The position numbers were made by a program, and so were the translations under genes. The notes beneath the pieces were generated by a model that did no database searches, was not told where the DNA came from, and saw only the letters and a program-made list of their open reading frames with translations. Of a DNA stretch of 64,000 bases, positions 18,676 through 28,738 are shown in pieces (the first letter of the stretch is position 1; each line of letters begins with the position of its first letter). Origin of the DNA: Streptomyces sp. RB17 (GTDB lineage Bacteria > Actinomycetota > Actinomycetes > Streptomycetales > Streptomycetaceae); the NCBI RefSeq assembly GCF_009604455.1, contig NZ_WEGL01000005.1:620001-684000 (forward strand). The letters are read 5' to 3'.

Positions 18676-19656
18676 GTGGGCTCCGCCGCGCACCGGGTCG
18701 CGATCCTCGTCTATGACGGGGTCAAACTCCTGGACGTCGCCGGACCCGCGGAGGTATTCGCGGAAGCGAATCGGCTCGGTGCCGACTACAAGATCGTGCT
18801 GGTGTCGCCGGCCGGTGCCGATGTCACCTCGTCCATCGGGATCCGGATCGCGGTCGACGACGCGGCCGCCACGCAGCCCGCTCCCGACACGTTCCTGGTG
18901 GCCGGCGCAGACCTCTACCCGCGCACCCCTGTCCCCCGTGATCTGATCGAGGCCGCGCGAACGCTGGCCGTCCGGGCCGACCGCGTCGCGTCCATCTGCA
19001 CCGGTGCATTCATCCTCGGCGCCGCCGGCCTCCTGGACGGCAAGCGCGCGACCACGCACTGGAAGGTCGCGCACGAGCTCGCCGCCCGCTGCCGGGCCAG
19101 CCGCGTCGAACCCGACGCGATCTACGTGCGTGACGGAACCACCTACACCTCGGCGGGCGTGACCGCCGGCATCGACCTGGCACTGGCACTCGTCGAGGAG
19201 GATCACGGCCCTGATCTCACCCGCGACGTCGCCCGTGCCCTGGTGGTCTATTTGCAGCGTTCGGGCGACCAGTCACAGTTTTCCGCCCCGTTGCAAGGAC
19301 CGCCGCCCCGATCTCCGGCCCTCCGCAGAATCACCGACTTGATCACGGCGAATCCCGGGGGGAACCACTCACTCGGCGAACTCGCCAAGCACCTCAATGT
19401 GAGCCCCCGGCATCTCACGCGACTCTTTCACGACGAGCTGTCCACCACGCCGGCCCGGTACGTGGAGATGATCCGGTTCGACATGGCAAAAGCTCTGCTC
19501 GACCAAGGGCATACCGCAACGCATACGGCATCCCTTGCCGGATTCCCGAATTACGAGAGTATGCGAAGAGTTTTCGTGAGAAAACTGTCGCTCAGCCCCG
19601 CGGCCTACCAGCGCCGCTTCAGCACAGCGCGCCGAGCCAACGCGGGGGAGCAGTAA
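18676..19656 (+). CDS. GlxA-type AraC family regulator (DJ-1/PfpI + HTH)
   Basis: GTG 18676 behind a GGTGGCGGGG tract gives 326 residues starting exactly at the family's N-terminus; no better in-frame start exists nearby. The DJ-1/PfpI-like domain (about 5-175) includes VAILVYDGVKLLDVAGPAEVF and the nucleophile-elbow-like SICTGAFILGAAGLLDG. The AraC HTH pair covers about 220-315 (LGELAKHLNVSPRHLTRLF, GFPNYESMRRVF). It probably controls the divergent HD hydrolase/MFS pair. Confidence 0.87.
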   Translation: MGSAAHRVAILVYDGVKLLDVAGPAEVFAEANRLGADYKIVLVSPAGADVTSSIGIRIAVDDAAATQPAPDTFLVAGADLYPRTPVPRDLIEAARTLAVRADRVASICTGAFILGAAGLLDGKRATTHWKVAHELAARCRASRVEPDAIYVRDGTTYTSAGVTAGIDLALALVEEDHGPDLTRDVARALVVYLQRSGDQSQFSAPLQGPPPRSPALRRITDLITANPGGNHSLGELAKHLNVSPRHLTRLFHDELSTTPARYVEMIRFDMAKALLDQGHTATHTASLAGFPNYESMRRVFVRKLSLSPAAYQRRFSTARRANAGEQ

Positions 19657-19894
19657 AGCAAAGCTATTGCTGCACGGGCACCAATGCGTTACAGGCGGTT
19701 GCGCTGCCCGAGTGCGATTCGTTCCACACGACGGGTTCGGTCCACCGCATCCAGGGCGGCGCCGTTCAGGCGGTGTGTCCGGGTCGACGGGGCTCAAGGG
19801 TTGGGACAGGACTGCGGGTGACCGCCTGGGGCCGGCGCGGAGGATCCTCGCTCCTCCTAGTACTCCAGCTGTAGATCACTTGTGCGGGTGATGC

Positions 19895-20227
19895 CTACGC
19901 TTTCCGGGGCTTGCGCGGCCTGCTCCAGTTGCCGTGCGGCCGGTTCCGGCCCTGGGCCAGCATCGCTGCATCGCACTGGGCTTTGCTGGTCACTGCTCGT
20001 GGTTCGGGTACGAGCGTGGTCGCCGTCGATCGCCATGGAACAGCCGTGGCCCAGCCGACCAGGGGCATGGTCTCGTCGTAGTGCGGAGCGAACTGCGCGA
20101 CGAGAATGGTGGGCATCTGATAGTTCAGGCTGCGGACGTGTTCGACGAACGCCTCGGGCAGCAAGACGTGGTGCGTTTCCACGTAGTGCGGGAAGTCCTG
20201 GCGCCACAGCCACACCCCGTCGGTCAC
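19895..20227 (-). CDS. IS passenger ORF, hypothetical protein
   Basis: The 110-aa frame opens with GTG at 20227 (residues read TDGVWLWRQDFPHYVETHHV) and lies entirely within the inverted repeats of the IS701-like element. It contains VEHVRSLNYQMPTILVA and DETMPLVGWATAVPWR. I do not recognise a domain. It follows a second small minus-strand ORF after 54 bp, suggesting a two-gene unit captured by the element or a remnant of the interrupted locus. Confidence 0.5.
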   Translation of the reverse strand: MTDGVWLWRQDFPHYVETHHVLLPEAFVEHVRSLNYQMPTILVAQFAPHYDETMPLVGWATAVPWRSTATTLVPEPRAVTSKAQCDAAMLAQGRNRPHGNWSRPRKPRKA

Positions 20228-20281
20228 CAGAGAAGAGCATCCTGAAGAGTGCCGGTGGGCGCTACCGGTGATGATGTCGTG

Positions 20282-20497
20282 TCAGGCTTCCATGACATCG
20301 ATGAGGACATGGCCCGCGTCCAGGTAAGCCACCAGGTCCGTCTCGTCCGGCTCGCCAACGGGCTGGACGGCATCGCGTATAGATCCGTTCGGCTGCCCGG
20401 AGCGGTTGTCCAGTTCGTCGTAGAAACCCAGCAATCCCAGCACTGCGTCTCCTTCGACGAGCCTTGCCATCCCGCTGGTATCCGTGGATGCGGCCAC
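20282..20497 (-). CDS. IS passenger ORF, small acidic hypothetical protein
   Basis: A 71-aa acidic protein (LVEGDAVLGLLGFYDELDN, then EPDETDLVAYLDAGHVLIDV). It reads in the same direction as the 110-aa ORF and is divergent from the transposase, whose 5' end it overlaps by a few bases. No domain recognised. Composition and codon use look coding. Confidence 0.5.
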   Translation of the reverse strand: MAASTDTSGMARLVEGDAVLGLLGFYDELDNRSGQPNGSIRDAVQPVGEPDETDLVAYLDAGHVLIDVMEA

Positions 20498-21758
20498 CGT
20501 TGATCATCGGTATGTGAAGACAAACGATCATTCGGTCGCCGCAGGTCACAGCGTAGACGCTGCCCACTGGCAGGAAGCGTTCGAGGCACTGATGGACCGC
20601 ATCGCGGGCCGGTTCGCCCGCGTCGAACCCCGACGCCGAATACGGCACCTGGTGCTGGGCCTGCTCGCAGACCTGCCGCGGAAGAACTGCTGGACCATCG
20701 CCGAATGGGCCGGGGAGGCGACTCCCGACGCCATGCAGCACCTGCTGAGCCGTGCCAAGTGGGACGCCGATGCCGTCCGTGACGACCTGCGCGCCTACGT
20801 GGTCGAGCACCTGCGCGACGACCAGGCGGTCCTCGTGATCGACGAGACCGGCGATGTGAAGAAGGGCCGTCACACCGTCGGCGTCCAGCGCCAATACACC
20901 GGCACCGCGGGCAGGATCGAGAACTCCCAAGTCGCCGTCTACCTCGCCTACGCCGGCCTGCGCGGACACGCCGCACTGGACCGGGAGCTGTACCTCCCGC
21001 GCTCCTGGACCGACCAGCCGGACCGCTGCCGCGCCGCCGGACTCGCCCCGGACACCGCGTGGCCGCAGACGAGGTCTACGGCGGCAACCCCACACTGCGT
21101 GCCGCCCTGGAGGAAGGCGCCACCGGATACGTTCTCGCGGTCGCCCGCACCCACGAGGTCACCACCGGGGCCGGGAAGTTCCGCGCGGACACCTTGGCCA
21201 AGAAGCTTCCCAAGCGCGGCCTGGCAGAAGCTGTCCGCCGGAGCCGGAGCCAAGGGACACCGTTTCTACGACTGGGCCCACATCGACCTTCCCAGCACCG
21301 CGCCCGGCCACCGCCACCTGCTGATCCGCCGCAACCGAACCACCGATGAACTCGCCTACTACCGCTGCTACTCACCCCAACCAGTACCCCTGACAGCCCT
21401 GGTGCGGGTCGCGGGTTCCAGGTGGAGGGTCGAGGAGACGTTCCAGTCCGGAAAGGGCCTGGCCGGCCTGGACGAGCACCAGTTCCGCCGCTACACGTCA
21501 TGGTCCCGCTGGGTCACCCTCGCCATGCTCGCCCACGCCTTCCTGGCCGTCGTTCGCGCAGACGAACACCGTCTCCGCCCCGGACTCGACGACCTGATAC
21601 CGCTGACCTGCAACGAAATCCAACGACTCTTCATAGCCCTCGTCGCCCGACCCGTTCACGAGGCCGGTCACTGGCTTCACTGGTCCCACTGGAGGCGTCG
21701 TCATCAAGCCCGTTCCCAGGCCAGCCACTACAGACGTCAAGCCGCGACCCAAGCATGA
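20484..21758 (+). pseudogene. IS701-family DDE transposase, frame-disrupted
   Basis: The N-terminal half is normal (FARVEPRRRIRHLVLGLLAD, then VLVIDETGDVKKGRHTVGVQ with the first catalytic Asp). Near 21053 about 30 residues are missing and the frame changes: the second-Asp segment AADEVYGGNP is in a different frame. Near 21225 an extra G in the PKRAWQKL codons restores the original frame, giving AWQKLSAGAGAKGHRFYDWA and the third catalytic motif WRVEETFQ. The full-length frame therefore encodes a nonsense middle. Confidence 0.85.
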
Positions 21759-21823
21759 TCGTGATCTACAGCTGGAGTACTAGGCCCTCCGGGCCGACTC
21801 ACCGACGCGGCACTGACTTCACC

Positions 21824-22640
21824 CGATGACGTCCCCAGCCTGCTGACCTGCCTGGCTCAGGTGCCCGACCCTCGCCGGGACCAAGGCCAGCGCCACCCGC
21901 TCGCCTTCGACCTGTCCATGGCCCTGTGCCACGTCGGCCACTCAGCCGAGTCCACCGTGCGCCGCGCTCTCCAACGCATCGACGGCGACATGCTGGATAC
22001 GGCCATCGGCAGCCGGCTCGCCCGGCGCGAGCATGCCGCCGCCAAGGAGGCGCAAGACAGCGACTGGCCCCTGCCCTGCCTGGCTGTGGGCGGCAAGATC
22101 CTGCCCGTCGTACCGATGGCACCCAAGTCCACCTGCTCGCCGCGGTGACCAGAACCGGCCTGGTCACCGCCCAGCGCGAGGTGGACGGCAAGACCAATGA
22201 GATCACCGCCTTGGAGCCCCTGCTCGCTCAGCTCGCCCTGGAGGGCGCGGTGGTCACGTTCGACGCCCTCCACTCGCAGACCGGGCACGCACGCTTCCTC
22301 GTCGAGGAAGACCACGGCCGCGACGAGACCCGCAGGACCAATGCCGCCGCCGTCACCGGGATCGCGTTCCCGCACGCGGTGCAGGCTCTCCAGATCGTGC
22401 GCCGCCGACAGGTCGTCACCACCAGCAAGGTCACCCTGGAACGCGTTTACGGAGTGGCCGACTTGACGGCGGAGCAGGCCGACGCGACAGAGATCGCCCG
22501 CCGCGTCCGCTACCACTGCGGCATCGAGGACAAGATCCACCACGTCGGGGAACCACGTACGCTGAGGACGCCTTTCGCGTACGCGCCGGCACTCCCGCGA
22601 CACCACCCGGCCGCTGACCACCCTCGGCATCACGTGATCA
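21824..22640 (+). pseudogene. ISAs1-family transposase relic
   Basis: VPDPRRDQGQRHPLAF is the N-terminal associated domain of ISAs1 transposases. After a frameshift near 22120 the DDE part reads TRTGLVTAQREVDGKTNEIT, VTFDALHSQTGHARFLVEE, then jumps to HGRDETRR, losing about 40 residues. YGVADLTAEQADA, RYHCGIEDKIHHV and a frameshifted tail follow. It directly abuts the IS701-like element. Confidence 0.8.
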
Positions 22641-22699
22641 AACCAGCTGTAACCCTGCCGCCTGCCGGGCCGCGCAGAAACCGGTTTCACCCGGCCGAT

Positions 22700-23341
22700 C
22701 TACGCCGGGACAAGGACGGTAAGCCATTCCGCTTCACGTGGCCGGTACCCGTAATGATCCATCAGACCCGAAACAATCGCCGGGACGTGGCCGGCTCCGT
22801 AGACGATGGCCACCCGGATCGGCTCGTCGGCGTGCTCCGCATGAATCTCGCCGAGCGCGTCGAGCAACCGCTTGTCGCGCCGACCGGTCATCGCTTGCTC
22901 CACAGGACCGTCGGCCATCATCTCCGCCCGCAGCGTCGACGGCAGATCGTCGACTGCCAGGTCCTCATCGAGGAAAGCGCGCGGACCGCGCAGCGCGAAT
23001 ACCAGGCCCATCACGGGAGCCGCGACCATGAGGAGCAGGTACGTCCACCGCGGCAGCGTCTTCAGGTCCGCGATCGCCTCCGCCGCTGTCACATCCGGGT
23101 TGATGACCGGCACGGACTCCGGAAGCAGCAGCTCATCGCGCTGCTCCTGCAAGCCGTTGCGCCGACGCCGTGGGGTGAACCGGTAAGCAAGCGTGAGGGC
23201 GCTCACTCCGACCGAATTCCCTCGGATTCCCTCCATCACTATGAGGTCGCATTCCCTGAGCCTGATGCGGACCTGGGAGTAGAACGTCGGCGAAGCCACA
23301 TGCAGCATCGGGAAGATCACGAATTCAAGTAGACCGAGCAC
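22700..23341 (-). CDS. TraB/GumN-like (Tiki/PrgY superfamily) protein, possibly 5'-truncated
   Basis: GTG 23341 with GAGGAA just upstream gives 213 residues. EFVIFPMLHVASPTFYSQV matches the first conserved His motif of TraB-like proteins, CDLIVMEGIRG the Glu motif, and IVYGAGHVPAIVSGL the final GxxH motif. A membrane-like stretch (WTYLLLMVAAPVMGLVFAL) sits in the middle. An IS256 relic begins just beyond the start, so the original N-terminus may have been lost. Function in bacteria poorly known. Confidence 0.7.
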   Translation of the reverse strand: MLGLLEFVIFPMLHVASPTFYSQVRIRLRECDLIVMEGIRGNSVGVSALTLAYRFTPRRRRNGLQEQRDELLLPESVPVINPDVTAAEAIADLKTLPRWTYLLLMVAAPVMGLVFALRGPRAFLDEDLAVDDLPSTLRAEMMADGPVEQAMTGRRDKRLLDALGEIHAEHADEPIRVAIVYGAGHVPAIVSGLMDHYGYRPREAEWLTVLVPA

Positions 23342-23427
23342 TTCCTCGCCTTGGCGAGCATCGCCGCCACGCCCATCTGCCACAGCCGCCTCACCAAGTC
23401 GAAGATCCTCAGTCCCACCAGAGCGAC

Positions 23428-23736
23428 CAGTCGCGAAACTCGTCGCGCTGAAGGGCGGCTACCGGGAATCAGGCGAGTCCGGAGCGGACCTGCTGCGCGA
23501 CTGCGCCGCCGGGGCGTGCGCGCGCCGGTCCTGGCTGTCGGCGGCGGGGCCCTGGGCTTCTGGAAGGCCCTGGCCGAGGTGTTTCCCGCACCCCGCGACC
23601 AAAAGTGCGCTGGGTTCACAAAACCGCACATGTGCTGGACGCCCTGCCGAACTCCGCGCAGCCGGGCGCGAAGAAGGCCATCCAGGACATCTGCAACGCC
23701 GAGGACAAACAGCACGCGCGGATCTACGGAATGTGA
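23428..23736 (+). pseudogene. IS256-family transposase relic
   Basis: Pieces in shifting frames spell AKLVALKGGYRESG, VRAPVLAVGGGALGFWKALAE, then WVHKTAHVLDALPNSAQPGA and KKAIQDICNAEDKQHA, which is the region around the second catalytic Asp of IS256-type mutator transposases (normally GDGALGFWKA; here GGGALGFWKA, so that Asp is itself lost). Both ends are missing. Confidence 0.8.
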
Positions 23737-23785
23737 CGACTACTCCACATGGGGACCACTGCCGACGGCGCTACGCTGCTGTGTC

Positions 23786-24766
23786 ATGCAGGAGACGCGC
23801 CTCGACACTGCTCGGATCCGGGCGGCTCGCCGGGTCATCGACCCGATTTTTCTCGACACTCCGCTGTACCGCTGCGAGGCGCTGGAGCCCGACCTCGGGT
23901 GCACGGTGAGCATCAAGCTCGAAACGGCGAACCCGGTCCGCAGCTTCAAGGCCCGCGGCACCGAGGTAGTCGCGAGCCTGCTCGCCGACCATGGCTCGCA
24001 AGCCGTGGTGTGCGCCAGCGCGGGCAACCTTGGCCAAGCCCTCGCCTGGTCCGGTCGCGGCCGGGGGCTCGACGTCACCGTCGTGGCATCCCGCTTCGCG
24101 ACCGCGACCAAGCTTGATCGCATCCGTGCACTGGACGCCAGGCTGGAACTGGTGGACGGCGACCACGAGATGGCACGCGAGCGGGCGGCGGCCATCGCGC
24201 GCTACGACGGCATCCGCCTGCTCGAAGACAGCCTGGACATCGAGACCTGCGAGGGCGCGGCGACCATCGGCCTGGAACTGGTGGACGCCGCGCCGTCGTT
24301 CGACGCCGTCCTGATTGCTCTCGGCGGCGGGGCGCTGGCCACCGGTGTGGGGCATGTGGTGAAGGCCTTGGCGCCCGAAGCCGAGGTGATCTGCATCCAG
24401 CCGTTGGGCGCACCGGCGATGACTCACTCATGGCGCCAACGGCGCGTCGTCACCACCGACTCGACCAACACCATCGCCGACGGCGTCGCTGGCCGGCGTC
24501 CCATCCCTGCCGTCCTGGACGACCTCCTCCTGGTCGCTGACGACGCCGTCCTGGTCCAGGAGGCGTCGATCATCGCCGGCATGCGACTGCTCCTCGACCA
24601 CGCAGGCCTTGTCGTCGAACCGTCGGCCGCGCTCGGCATCGCGGCGATTCTCGAAGACCGTGACCGCTTCGCCGGCCGACACGTTGTCACCATAGTGTGC
24701 GGCAGCAACGTCGACGTAGACACCTATCACCGCTGGGTCGGTGCGACTCCGATCCACAGGTCTTGA
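23786..24766 (+). CDS. PLP-dependent threonine/serine dehydratase-like enzyme (fold type II)
   Basis: ATG 23786 starts a 326-aa protein. The PLP-lysine motif is VRSFKARG (Lys near residue 54). CASAGNLGQALAWSGRG binds the substrate carboxylate, and IALGGGALATGVG is the phosphate-binding glycine loop. The C-terminal serine-like motif reads VCGSNVDVDT. No ACT regulatory domain is present, so this is a catabolic-type or biosynthetic stand-alone enzyme. It stands alone between IS relics. Confidence 0.86.
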   Translation: MQETRLDTARIRAARRVIDPIFLDTPLYRCEALEPDLGCTVSIKLETANPVRSFKARGTEVVASLLADHGSQAVVCASAGNLGQALAWSGRGRGLDVTVVASRFATATKLDRIRALDARLELVDGDHEMARERAAAIARYDGIRLLEDSLDIETCEGAATIGLELVDAAPSFDAVLIALGGGALATGVGHVVKALAPEAEVICIQPLGAPAMTHSWRQRRVVTTDSTNTIADGVAGRRPIPAVLDDLLLVADDAVLVQEASIIAGMRLLLDHAGLVVEPSAALGIAAILEDRDRFAGRHVVTIVCGSNVDVDTYHRWVGATPIHRS

Positions 24767-25908
24767 TGCGATGAAGGGGCGAAGTCCCCGCTCTCCGTGG
24801 GTGCCCTGGGTAGCCCTGTCACCCACTGTGTGACGGCCAAGGAGCCCCCGGGTGAGCGAGTACGACGGGCACCAGTACGTCAGTGTCGACCTGCACCGCA
24901 GACGGTCCGTGATGCTGGCTCTCGCCGAGCCGTACCTGCCTGCCGTCCGCAGCCCGTGGCCGCGCTGGATCCTCGAGAGCGACCGACTCTCCTGGAAGCA
25001 GGCCATCACCAAGCCCACGTGGCTGAACCTGACCTTCGACATGACATACGACGGCGGCACACTCGCATGGACTTCCAGGGTCGGGCGCCTCCCCGCCTCC
25101 AAGATGACCGGCAAGGTGTGGCGGGCGTAGGACCAAAGACGATCGGCGAGTGCGATGACGCGGTCTCGGAGTTCATCGGGGCGCTGGATGATGAACGGCC
25201 GGTCGAGTGAGGGGAGTGCCGGTAGGCAACCGTTCAGCCGCTCCATCCGCGGCTTAACGCGCCGCCATTGCTCGGTCGCCCGGGTGCTTGCCTGCTGCGG
25301 GTTCGTACTCCTCCGGGCTCGCGACGCTGGGCAGTCTCGTCGCGTCATCGTTCCGGACGCTCCCGCCCCATGCCGAGACCAACGACCGCCTCACCACATG
25401 GGGCACGGTCTTACGCGTGCCTGCGCGCCTGGGGGGCGGGCGATACAAGAGCGCGGGTCGGGGGAGCATGTGCCCAGTTCTCGCCCGCTCGTGAGGGGTT
25501 GTCATGGGTCCCATCCGCCGTGCCGTTCCGCCGGTACTGCTCTGCTGCTTGCTGTTGCCGCGCTGTTCATCCGGTTCGCGGTCCGGGCCGGATACCTCGG
25601 GGAAGGGTGAAGCGTCGGCGGCTGGCGCGTCGCAGCGGCAGCCGCCTGCGGGCAGCTGCCATTTCCGGTACGAGAAGAGCGAGCCCCTTGAGGCCCCGGC
25701 ATGCACACCGGGTGCCGTCCCCCCCACCGGTGACCCGGGCGAACCTCACGAACTCCTGATGGCCACACCCAGCGCCCCTGGGCGACCCGACCCTACGAAT
25801 GACTCGAGCAATCCGATCAAGAAGGTAGAGCCGTCTGAGGTGCCCGAGGAGGAACCCGCCGAGCATGCGGGGTGTGACACACCGCAGACAGCGTGGTGGC
25901 ATGGGGGA
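24767..25908. other. Intergenic stretch with an IS110-like N-terminal scrap
   Basis: The only recognisable piece is at 24852-24920, where a GTG-initiated frame reads QYVSVDLHRRRSVML, the first strand of an IS110-type transposase (YVGIDLHRRRSVI in intact ones). The rest, including long frames on both strands, shows no domain. The LysR gene starts at the right end. Confidence 0.55.
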
Positions 25909-26808
25909 ATGGAGTTGCGGGAGTTGCGGGCGTTCGTGGCGGTGGTGGAGGAGGGCGGACTGTCGGCGGCGGCGCGGCGGCTGCACGTGAGTCAGCCGGC
26001 CCTGTCTCAGACGGTCAGCGGTCTTGAACGACCGCTGGGGGTGAAGCTGCTGGTGCGCGGCAGCGCCGGGGTGCGGGCCACCGAGGCGGGGACGGCCCTG
26101 GCGAGGGAGGCGCGTGCGGTGCTGGCCCGGCATGATCAGGCGCTGCGGGCGATGGCCCAGTACACCGGCCCGGGTGGCGGAGCGCTGTGGATCGGGATAC
26201 CGCTGGAGCTGCCCGCCGGGCTGCTGGATCCGGCGCTGGCCGAGTTGGCCGAGGCGTATCCGGACACGCGGGTGCAGGCCCGGCATCTGTCCACGGCCGA
26301 GCAGCTGGCGGCGCTGCAGTCCGGTGAGCTCGATGTCGGCCTTCTGCGGGAGCGGCCTTCGGGTCCGGAGTTCGACGCGCTGCTCGTGGTGCGGGAGAGG
26401 CTGGGGGTGCTGTTGGCCGCGGAGCAGGCCACCGATCTCGCTGGACCTGACGGCATCGCGCTCGATGCGCTCGACGGACTGCAGTGGGTCGGATTCCCGC
26501 GCTCCGGTAGCCCCGCCTGGTACGACGAGCTGATCGCGATCCTGCGCGGTCACGGCCTCGACCTCGGCCCGGAGGCCCCCAAGGGGCAGGCGCTGATCGC
26601 CGACGTGAAGCTGGCAGCGGTTGCCTCCGGGCGGGCCTTCGCGCTGGCTCCGCCTGGCTGGCAGCAGCCGCTGCCGGACCGCGTGACCTGGTCGCCGCTG
26701 GTCGGGCATCCGGTGGTGCGGCGCACCTGGGCGGTGTGGCCGGCCGACTCGCGCCGCCGTGACCTCGGCCGTTTCATCGCCGCGCTCGACCGGTCGGTGA
26801 GCGATTGA
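25909..26808 (+). CDS. LysR family transcriptional regulator
   Basis: ATG 25909 (MELRELRAFVAVVEEGGLSA) with GGGGGA just upstream gives the standard 299-aa length. The winged HTH spans residues 1-60 (AARRLHVSQPALSQTVSGLE). The effector domain follows (LWIGIPLELPAGLLDPALAE and GELDVGLLRERP). It is convergent with an SDR gene, not divergent from it, so its target is not obvious; the SDR and the flavin oxidoreductase nearby are candidates. Confidence 0.9.
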   Translation: MELRELRAFVAVVEEGGLSAAARRLHVSQPALSQTVSGLERPLGVKLLVRGSAGVRATEAGTALAREARAVLARHDQALRAMAQYTGPGGGALWIGIPLELPAGLLDPALAELAEAYPDTRVQARHLSTAEQLAALQSGELDVGLLRERPSGPEFDALLVVRERLGVLLAAEQATDLAGPDGIALDALDGLQWVGFPRSGSPAWYDELIAILRGHGLDLGPEAPKGQALIADVKLAAVASGRAFALAPPGWQQPLPDRVTWSPLVGHPVVRRTWAVWPADSRRRDLGRFIAALDRSVSD

Positions 26809-26834
26809 GTACCGGGCCCGAGCACGGTATGCGC

Positions 26835-26872
26835 TACGGGGGCGCCGGGCAGTAGAGGCCGGCGCCCCCGTA
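26835..26872. terminator. Bidirectional terminator between LysR and SDR genes
   Basis: A perfect 14-bp stem (TACGGGGGCGCCGG at 26835-26848, complement at 26859-26872) with a 10-nt loop lies between two convergent stop codons. Confidence 0.8.
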
Positions 26873-26888
26873 GGGCAGTCGGTGCGCG

Positions 26889-27641
26889 TCAGACGGCCGT
26901 GCGGCCGCCGTCGACCGGCAGGACCGCTCCGTGGACGAAGCCCGCCGCGTCGCTCGCCAGGTAGGCGATCGCCTCGGCGATCTCCTCCGGTGCGGCCGGC
27001 CGCCCCGCGGGCGCCTGGGCGGCGAGGGCGTCGAGGCCGTCGCCCATGCCGGCGGCGCCCTCCGTGCGGGTCGGGCCGGGCTCCACGGCGTTGACCCGCA
27101 CCCCGCGCGGGCCGAACTCGGCTGCCCACGCCTTGGTCAGCAGGTTCAGCGCCGCCTTGCTGGAGCCGTACAGCGCCATCCCCGCGACGCCGTACTCGGC
27201 GACCATGGTGCTGACGTTCACGATCGTGCCGTGGCCGCGTTCGGCCATCGCCGGTGCAAGCTCCGCCACCAGGTAGAAGGGCGCCTTCACGTTCAGGTCG
27301 TAGACGGCGTCCACATCGCCGGGCGACGCCTGCTCCGTCGGACCGAACGGGAAGATACCGGCGTTGTTGACGAGGATGTCGACCCTGCCGCCGCCCAGGC
27401 GGGCGGCTTCCCGCGTCAAGCGCCGCACCGACTCCGCCTCGCGCAGATCGGCGGCGACGAAATCGGCCTTGCCGCCCCGCTCACGGATGGCGCCGACCAT
27501 GCCCTCGCCGCGGGACACATCACGCCCCGTGACCAGCACGTGCGCGCCTCGCTCGGCGAGCAGCGCCGCGGTGGCGGCGCCGATACCGCTGGTCGCTCCG
27601 GTCACCAGGGCCACGCGTCCAGCCAGATCAAGAGAAGCCAT
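26889..27641 (-). CDS. Short-chain dehydrogenase/reductase
   Basis: ATG 27641 (MASLDLAGRVALVTG) is chosen because AAGGATGG lies at proper distance; the ATG three codons earlier touches that site. The 250-aa protein has the classical SDR motifs: TGATSGIG cofactor loop, NNAGIFPFG, catalytic Ser/Tyr/Lys (STMVAEYGVAGMALYGSSKA) and a C-terminal PVDGG. NADP(H) use is likely from the Arg after the second strand. Substrate unknown. Confidence 0.9.
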   Translation of the reverse strand: MASLDLAGRVALVTGATSGIGAATAALLAERGAHVLVTGRDVSRGEGMVGAIRERGGKADFVAADLREAESVRRLTREAARLGGGRVDILVNNAGIFPFGPTEQASPGDVDAVYDLNVKAPFYLVAELAPAMAERGHGTIVNVSTMVAEYGVAGMALYGSSKAALNLLTKAWAAEFGPRGVRVNAVEPGPTRTEGAAGMGDGLDALAAQAPAGRPAAPEEIAEAIAYLASDAAGFVHGAVLPVDGGRTAV

Positions 27642-28083
27642 CAGAGCCATCCTTGTACATCGAAATGGGGGAGCGAATCAGACGTGCGGGTGTGCCGCGT
27701 CCGTTGTCCCGTCGCCTCGTCCATGAGGTGACGGGAGCGGAACGCGCCTGGCCGTTCCGGCGATTCCGTCTCGGCCATAGGCGGATACGAGGCCCCCTAT
27801 AAGCGGCGGAACCCCGCCGTGCGGTCCAGGCCTGCGACAGGTCGCGGCGCCGCCCGTAAGCCGGCCAGTCACGTGTCCAGGGCTCCAAGGCTGTCCTTAT
27901 GACCGCTCTTCGTGAGCCGTATGGCCAGAGTGCGATGAACAGGGGACACCTCGCCGTTAGATCACCCGGAGAGCGCGCGGATGCGCTTCCGGCTCGTTGC
28001 GGGCGGCACGGCTTCCGGCCGTCACCCAGTGAGCCGTCCGGGCCCTGGAGTCTGCCCGGACACCTCATCCCACGGAGTGCCCC
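27642..28083. other. Intergenic stretch
   Basis: Between the SDR start and the CMD pseudogene. No gene or clear site is seen; promoters for the two divergent units should lie here. Confidence 0.4.
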
Positions 28084-28625
28084 ATACCACGGCTTCCTCA
28101 TATCCAGCCCGCCGCGGCGACCGCCGCCGAGGCGCTCGCCGAAGTGCGCACCGCCCTTGGCGCTGTCCCGAGCATGGCAAAGGTCATGGTCAACAGCTCG
28201 GCCCTGGTCAAGGGATGGCTCGCCCTGTCCGGCGCGCTGAGCGGGGGGTGCTCCCGGCCCCGGTCCGGGAACGGCTGGCGGTCGCCACCGCGGAGTACAA
28301 CAATTGCACCTACGGCCTCTCCGCCCACACCTCCATAGGGGCGCACGTCGCCAAGGCCGACGCCGAGGTACTGGAGCGTGCCCGCCCCGTCGAGTCCACC
28401 GACCCGTACGTCGACGCACTGCCGGCCCTGGCCGATGCCATCGACCGCGGCTCCGGTCCTATCGACGAGCAGCAGCTCAAGACTGCCCGCGCCGCGGGCG
28501 TCACCGACGCCGAGATCGCCGAGGTCGTGGGCGATCTGGCGTTGAACATCCTTACGAACTACTTCAATGTCCTCGCCGATACCGACAACGAATGGCCGGT
28601 CGTCACCCCGTACGCCCACGGCTGA
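28084..28625 (+). pseudogene. Carboxymuconolactone decarboxylase/AhpD-like pseudogene
   Basis: Residues PRLPHIQPAAATAAEALAEV through SSALVKGWLALSGALSGG read in one frame and LPAPVRERLAVATAEYNNC onward in the next. The join is a run of six G at 28242-28248 where seven are needed. The expected start codon is ATA (28084), and no in-frame ATG, GTG or TTG occurs between the upstream stop and 28144. The redox motif reads CTYGLSAHT where CTYCLSAHT is expected, so one active-site Cys is gone. Three independent lesions make it non-functional. It precedes the flavin oxidoreductase by 113 bp. Confidence 0.8.
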
Positions 28626-28738
28626 CCGACGCGCCCTGGCCCGGTCGGCGAGCCTCCGGCAGTCCAGACGAGGCCCCACGGGCAGCATCACCACCGTCTC
28701 GACCGTCGTCAGGCACTCCCAGGAATGCGAGGAAGAAC

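Larger units (their letters stand above)
19857..21783. mobile_element. IS701-like element with two passenger ORFs
   Basis: Perfect 23-bp terminal inverted repeats lie at 19857-19879 and 21761-21783 (outer sequence CTAGTACTCCAGC...). The element spans 1927 bp and contains a decayed transposase on the plus strand and two small minus-strand ORFs in its left third. The outermost CTAG on both sides could be part of the repeat or a target-site feature. The internal deletion in the transposase means it can no longer move on its own. Confidence 0.82.
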
